Of a DNA stretch of 8,039 bases, positions 5,917 through 8,039 are shown in pieces; the stretch's first letter is position 1; each line of letters begins with the position of its first letter. Origin of the DNA: an uncultured Lentisphaeria bacterium (lineage in GTDB: Bacteria > Verrucomicrobiota > Lentisphaeria > Victivallales > UBA1829); contig CAJMAW010000127.1 of the NCBI GenBank assembly GCA_905211485.1, positions 1-8,039 of the forward strand, in the 5' to 3' direction. The translations under genes and the position numbers were made by a program. The notes beneath the pieces were generated by a model. That model was not told the DNA's origin. It ran no database searches and saw only the letters and a list, made by a program, of their open reading frames with translations.

Positions 5917-6699
5917 TCACAGTTTCAGCGCGGAAAAGGCATCGCTGAGACTTCCGAGCGGAGCATTGGAAGGCGGCACAGGTTCTTTTTCCAGAATCCT
6001 GTTTTGCACTTCAAAGATTTTTTCGAGTCCGTTTCTGGCCAGACCGAGCATTTTGTCCAGTTCTTCGCGGGAGAAGGGATTTTCTTCGGCTGTGCCCTGA
6101 ATTTCGATGAACTTCCCGGATTCGGTCATGACCACATTCATATCCACTTCCGCGGCCGAGTCTTCTTCGTAACAGAGATCCAGAATGCATTCCTTCTTCA
6201 GCATTCCGACACTCACCGCGGCCACGTTTTCACGCATGGGGAAACGCGGAATGAGCTTTTTCGCCAGAAGCCGGCGGAATGCCAGCTGCAGCGCGACGGA
6301 AGCTCCACTGATGCTCGCACAACGGGTTCCTCCGTTCGCATCAATCACATCACAGTCAATATAGACCGTATTCGGTCCGAGGGCGCTCAGGTCGATCACC
6401 GAGCGGAAACTCCTCCCGATCAGACGCTGGATTTCCATTGTGCGTCCACCCTGCTTACCTTTCGCCGCTTCACGCGCGTTACGGGTATGGGTAGAACGCG
6501 GCAGCATACCGTACTCTGCGGTGATCCAGCCCTGGCCCTGACCTTTCAGGAAGCGCGGCACGCCTTCTTCAATAGAGGCGGTACACAATACTTTGGTATC
6601 GCCAAATTCGACCAGCACCGAGCCTTCTGCATGTTTTGTATAGTTACGAGTCAGGGTAACGGGACGCACCTGATTATTGCTACGGCCTGCTGGACGCAT
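5917..6699 (-). CDS. rph: RNase PH, chimeric reading frame (E. coli 5' part, other-organism 3' part)
   Basis: RNase PH is a phosphorolytic 3'-5' exoribonuclease that trims tRNA 3' ends, acting as a ring-shaped hexamer. The frame encodes 260 residues. Residues 1-94 (MRPAGRSNNQ... to MEIQRLI) match E. coli RNase PH as I know it, including the start and its GGAG (8 bases upstream). From residue 95 (base ~6417 leftwards) it diverges: GRSFRSVIDLSALG replaces the E. coli ARALRAAVDLKALG. The rest is a clearly different RNase PH, ending in a Pro-containing tail unlike E. coli. Family residues are present across both parts: Arg86, the phosphate-binding GGTR (Arg126), and Asp180/Asp186 in EEDSAAEVDMN. 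An in-frame start 8 codons upstream (6723) is not the E. coli start. The hybrid would look intact to any annotation pipeline, but it is probably not a natural gene. Confidence 0.93.
   Translation of the reverse strand: MRPAGRSNNQVRPVTLTRNYTKHAEGSVLVEFGDTKVLCTASIEEGVPRFLKGQGQGWITAEYGMLPRSTHTRNAREAAKGKQGGRTMEIQRLIGRSFRSVIDLSALGPNTVYIDCDVIDANGGTRCASISGASVALQLAFRRLLAKKLIPRFPMRENVAAVSVGMLKKECILDLCYEEDSAAEVDMNVVMTESGKFIEIQGTAEENPFSREELDKMLGLARNGLEKIFEVQNRILEKEPVPPSNAPLGSLSDAFSALKL
6411..6440. other. Junction between two unrelated genomes inside rph
   Basis: To the right of about 6417 the sequence follows E. coli rph base for base as far as I can recall it; to the left it does not. The join lies at the codons for MEIQRLI, a very conserved stretch following the GGRT motif, where two species can share a long exact word. 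No direct repeat, insertion sequence, integrase or tRNA marks the boundary. Confidence 0.85.
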
Positions 6700-6735
6700 A
6701 TTGAAATCTCCGGCTTGAAACAAATGTGGCTGCGC

Positions 6736-6741
6736 ATTATA
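6736..6741 (-). promoter_or_regulatory. -10 element of the E. coli rph promoter
   Basis: On the minus strand a perfect TATAAT lies about 37 bases before the rph ATG (6699). The 17-bp-spaced -35 position (6759-6764) reads TAGGAA, a poor match. In E. coli this promoter drives the rph-pyrE operon. Confidence 0.5.
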
Positions 6742-6785
6742 CGGACTTCCGGCGGTTATTCCTATCCTGACAAGGCATCGATGGC

Positions 6786-6791
6786 TATAAT
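6786..6791 (+). promoter_or_regulatory. -10 element of the yicC promoter
   Basis: A perfect TATAAT lies 34 bases before the yicC ATG, with no convincing -35. It is divergent from the rph promoter, and together they occupy the short E. coli intergenic region 6700-6825. Confidence 0.5.
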
Positions 6792-6825
6792 CCTTCCACC
6801 TCTCCTTTTATAAACAGGAACGTCT

Positions 6826-7689
6826 ATGATCCGCAGTATGACCGCCTACGCCCGGCGTGAAATCAAGGGTGAATGGGGGAGCGCAACCTGGGAAATGCGC
6901 TCGGTAAACCAGCGTTATCTGGAAACTTACTTTCGTCTGCCGGAGCAGTTCCGTAGCCTTGAACCTGTCGTTCGCGAGCGTATTCGTTCTCGCCTGACGC
7001 GCGGTAAAGTGGAATGTACCCTGCGTTATGAGCCAGATGTTAGCGCACAAGGTGAGCTGATCCTCAACGAAAAACTGGCTAAACAGCTGGTAACTGCCGC
7101 GAACTGGGTAAAAATGCAGAGTGACGAAGGGGAAATCAACCCGGTTGATATTCTACGCTGGCCGGGCGTGATGGCAGCCCAGGAGCAGGATCTCGACGCG
7201 ATTGCCGCTGAAATTCTCGCGGCGTTGGATGGTACGCTGGACGACTTTATCGTCGCGCGCGAAACCGAAGGTCAGGCGCTGAAAGCATTGATCGAGCAGC
7301 GTCTGGAAGGCGTCACCGCCGAAGTGGTCAAAGTCCGCGCCCATATGCCGGAAATCCTGCAATGGCAGCGTGAGCGTCTGGTCGCGAAGCTGGAAGATGC
7401 TCAGGGGCAACTGGAAAACAACCGTCTGGAGCAGGAGTTGGTTCTGCTGGCACAACGAATTGACGTTGCCGAAGAACTGGATCGCCTCGAAGCGCATGTC
7501 AAAGAGACCTACAACATTCTGAAGAAAAAAGAAGCGGTTGGTCGTCGTCTGGACTTTATGATGCAGGAGTTCAACCGCGAGTCGAACACTCTTGCGTCGA
7601 AATCTATCAATGCTGAAGTGACGAATTCTGCCATCGAGCTGAAAGTGTTGATTGAGCAGATGCGCGAGCAGATTCAGAATATTGAGTAA
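6826..7689 (+). CDS. yicC: YicC-family endoribonuclease
   Basis: 287 residues beginning MIRSMTAYARREIKGEWG and ending EQIQNIE. This is E. coli YicC in length and, as far as I can recall, in sequence. The family has an N-terminal YicC domain (SMTAYAR... with WEMRSVNQRYLE) and a C-terminal DUF1732 domain (GRRLDFMMQEFNRESNTLASKS, about 243-264). YicC proteins have been described as endoribonucleases, and E. coli YicC has been linked to turnover of the small RNA RyhB. AGGA (6816-6819) lies six bases before the ATG. The gene is divergent from rph and followed by a strong terminator, so it is probably monocistronic. It belongs to the E. coli part of the window, not to the organism on the left. Confidence 0.96.
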   Translation: MIRSMTAYARREIKGEWGSATWEMRSVNQRYLETYFRLPEQFRSLEPVVRERIRSRLTRGKVECTLRYEPDVSAQGELILNEKLAKQLVTAANWVKMQSDEGEINPVDILRWPGVMAAQEQDLDAIAAEILAALDGTLDDFIVARETEGQALKALIEQRLEGVTAEVVKVRAHMPEILQWQRERLVAKLEDAQGQLENNRLEQELVLLAQRIDVAEELDRLEAHVKETYNILKKKEAVGRRLDFMMQEFNRESNTLASKSINAEVTNSAIELKVLIEQMREQIQNIE

Positions 7690-7723
7690 CTCGTAACACT
7701 AATTCTTACTTTTCAGCCTTCAC

Positions 7724-7756
7724 AAATGCCGCCCACTCAAACAGAGCGGCATTTTT
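7724..7756 (+). terminator. Rho-independent terminator of yicC
   Basis: A perfect 9-bp stem AAATGCCGC (7724-7732) / GCGGCATTT (7746-7754) with a 13-base loop is followed by a T-run. It lies 35 bases after the yicC stop codon. Confidence 0.85.
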
Positions 7757-7846
7757 CTTCCCCGCAACTTCAATTCTGTTTTGCGTGCCTGCTCCAGATT
7801 TTGCGATGTTTTTTTGCCCAGCACACTGAGAACGTGAGATACTCAC

Positions 7847-7866
7847 AACTGTATATAAATACAGTT
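7847..7866 (+). promoter_or_regulatory. LexA (SOS) operator of dinD
   Basis: CTGT-N8-ACAG (7849-7852 and 7861-7864) with an AT-only centre, flanked by AA and TT, is a near-consensus SOS box. It overlaps a TATAAA (7854-7859) that can serve as the -10 element, so LexA bound here would block the promoter until RecA-driven cleavage after DNA damage. It lies 43 bases upstream of the dinD start. Confidence 0.93.
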
Positions 7867-7909
7867 ACAGATTTACTTTCTTTGCAATCGATATCACATG
7901 GAGTGGGCA

Positions 7910-8039
7910 ATGAACGAACATCATCAACCTTTTGAAGAAATACGGCATTATGGCACTGAAGGGCAAGAATTTTGGTCAGCGAGAGAATTGGCACCGTTAC
8001 TGGATTATCGGGACTGGCGCAATTTTCAAAAGGTACTGG
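7910..8039 (+). CDS. dinD: DNA-damage-inducible protein DinD, 5' part (runs off the window)
   Basis: The first 43 codons (MNEHHQPFEEIRHYGTEGQE...) match E. coli DinD as I recall it; the 3' part lies beyond the window edge. The visible segment includes FWSARELAPLLDYRDWRNF, typical of the BRO-N-like N-terminus. GGAG (7900-7903) lies six bases before the ATG. DinD is LexA-regulated and has been reported to affect RecA activity. The LexA box directly upstream agrees with this identification. Confidence 0.95.
   Translation, partial: MNEHHQPFEEIRHYGTEGQEFWSARELAPLLDYRDWRNFQKVL

Noticed and set aside
6418..8039. Genomic island or horizontal transfer of yicC-dinD into a Lentisphaerae genome
   Set aside because: Full E. 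coli synteny with no integrase, tRNA, att site or insertion sequence, and a join in a conserved word of a housekeeping gene. A chimera explains it more simply, though reads are needed to settle it.

Overview
The window joins two unrelated genomes. Bases 1 to about 6417 look like a bacterium of the Planctomycetes-Verrucomicrobia-Lentisphaerae group, most likely a Lentisphaeria/Victivallis-type gut organism. The main marker is a prepilin-type protein with an H-X(n)-DG C-terminal motif, a family greatly expanded in that group; an SGNH esterase and an unfamiliar TIKL-motif protein are compatible with it. From about 6417 to the end the sequence is Escherichia coli (or a very close relative): the 5' part of rph, the rph/yicC divergent promoter region, all of yicC, and the SOS gene dinD with its LexA box, in E. 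coli order and with no mobile element at the join. These identifications rest on recognising sequences, not on an alignment.

Left part (1-2806, plus strand). Three closely spaced stem-loops end in a T-run terminator (38-118). They precede a two-gene unit: an SGNH/GDSL esterase (219-1238) and, 3 nt later, an RluA-family pseudouridine synthase (1242-2309). A small BamE/SmpA-like lipoprotein gene follows (2435-2806).

Middle (2807-5916, mostly minus strand). A solitary pseudopilin-like gene (3046-3816) converges on the lipoprotein gene. A 620-base non-coding stretch follows: an AT-rich part holding a candidate promoter and a short direct repeat, then a more GC-rich part with no convincing gene. 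Next comes a 406-residue proline/serine/alanine-rich, tail-anchored protein carrying nine T-[IVL]-K-L motifs (4450-5670), with its own candidate promoter and terminator. I do not recognise its function, and it is the best candidate for something undescribed here.

Right part (5917-8039). The rph reading frame (minus strand) is open across the join. Its first ~94 residues are E. coli RNase PH and the remaining ~166 are from the other organism. The break falls in one of the most conserved stretches of the gene, and unrelated E. coli neighbours follow. The likeliest explanation is an assembly or cloning chimera; a genuine recombination is the less likely alternative. yicC and dinD should therefore not be attributed to the organism of the left part without checking.
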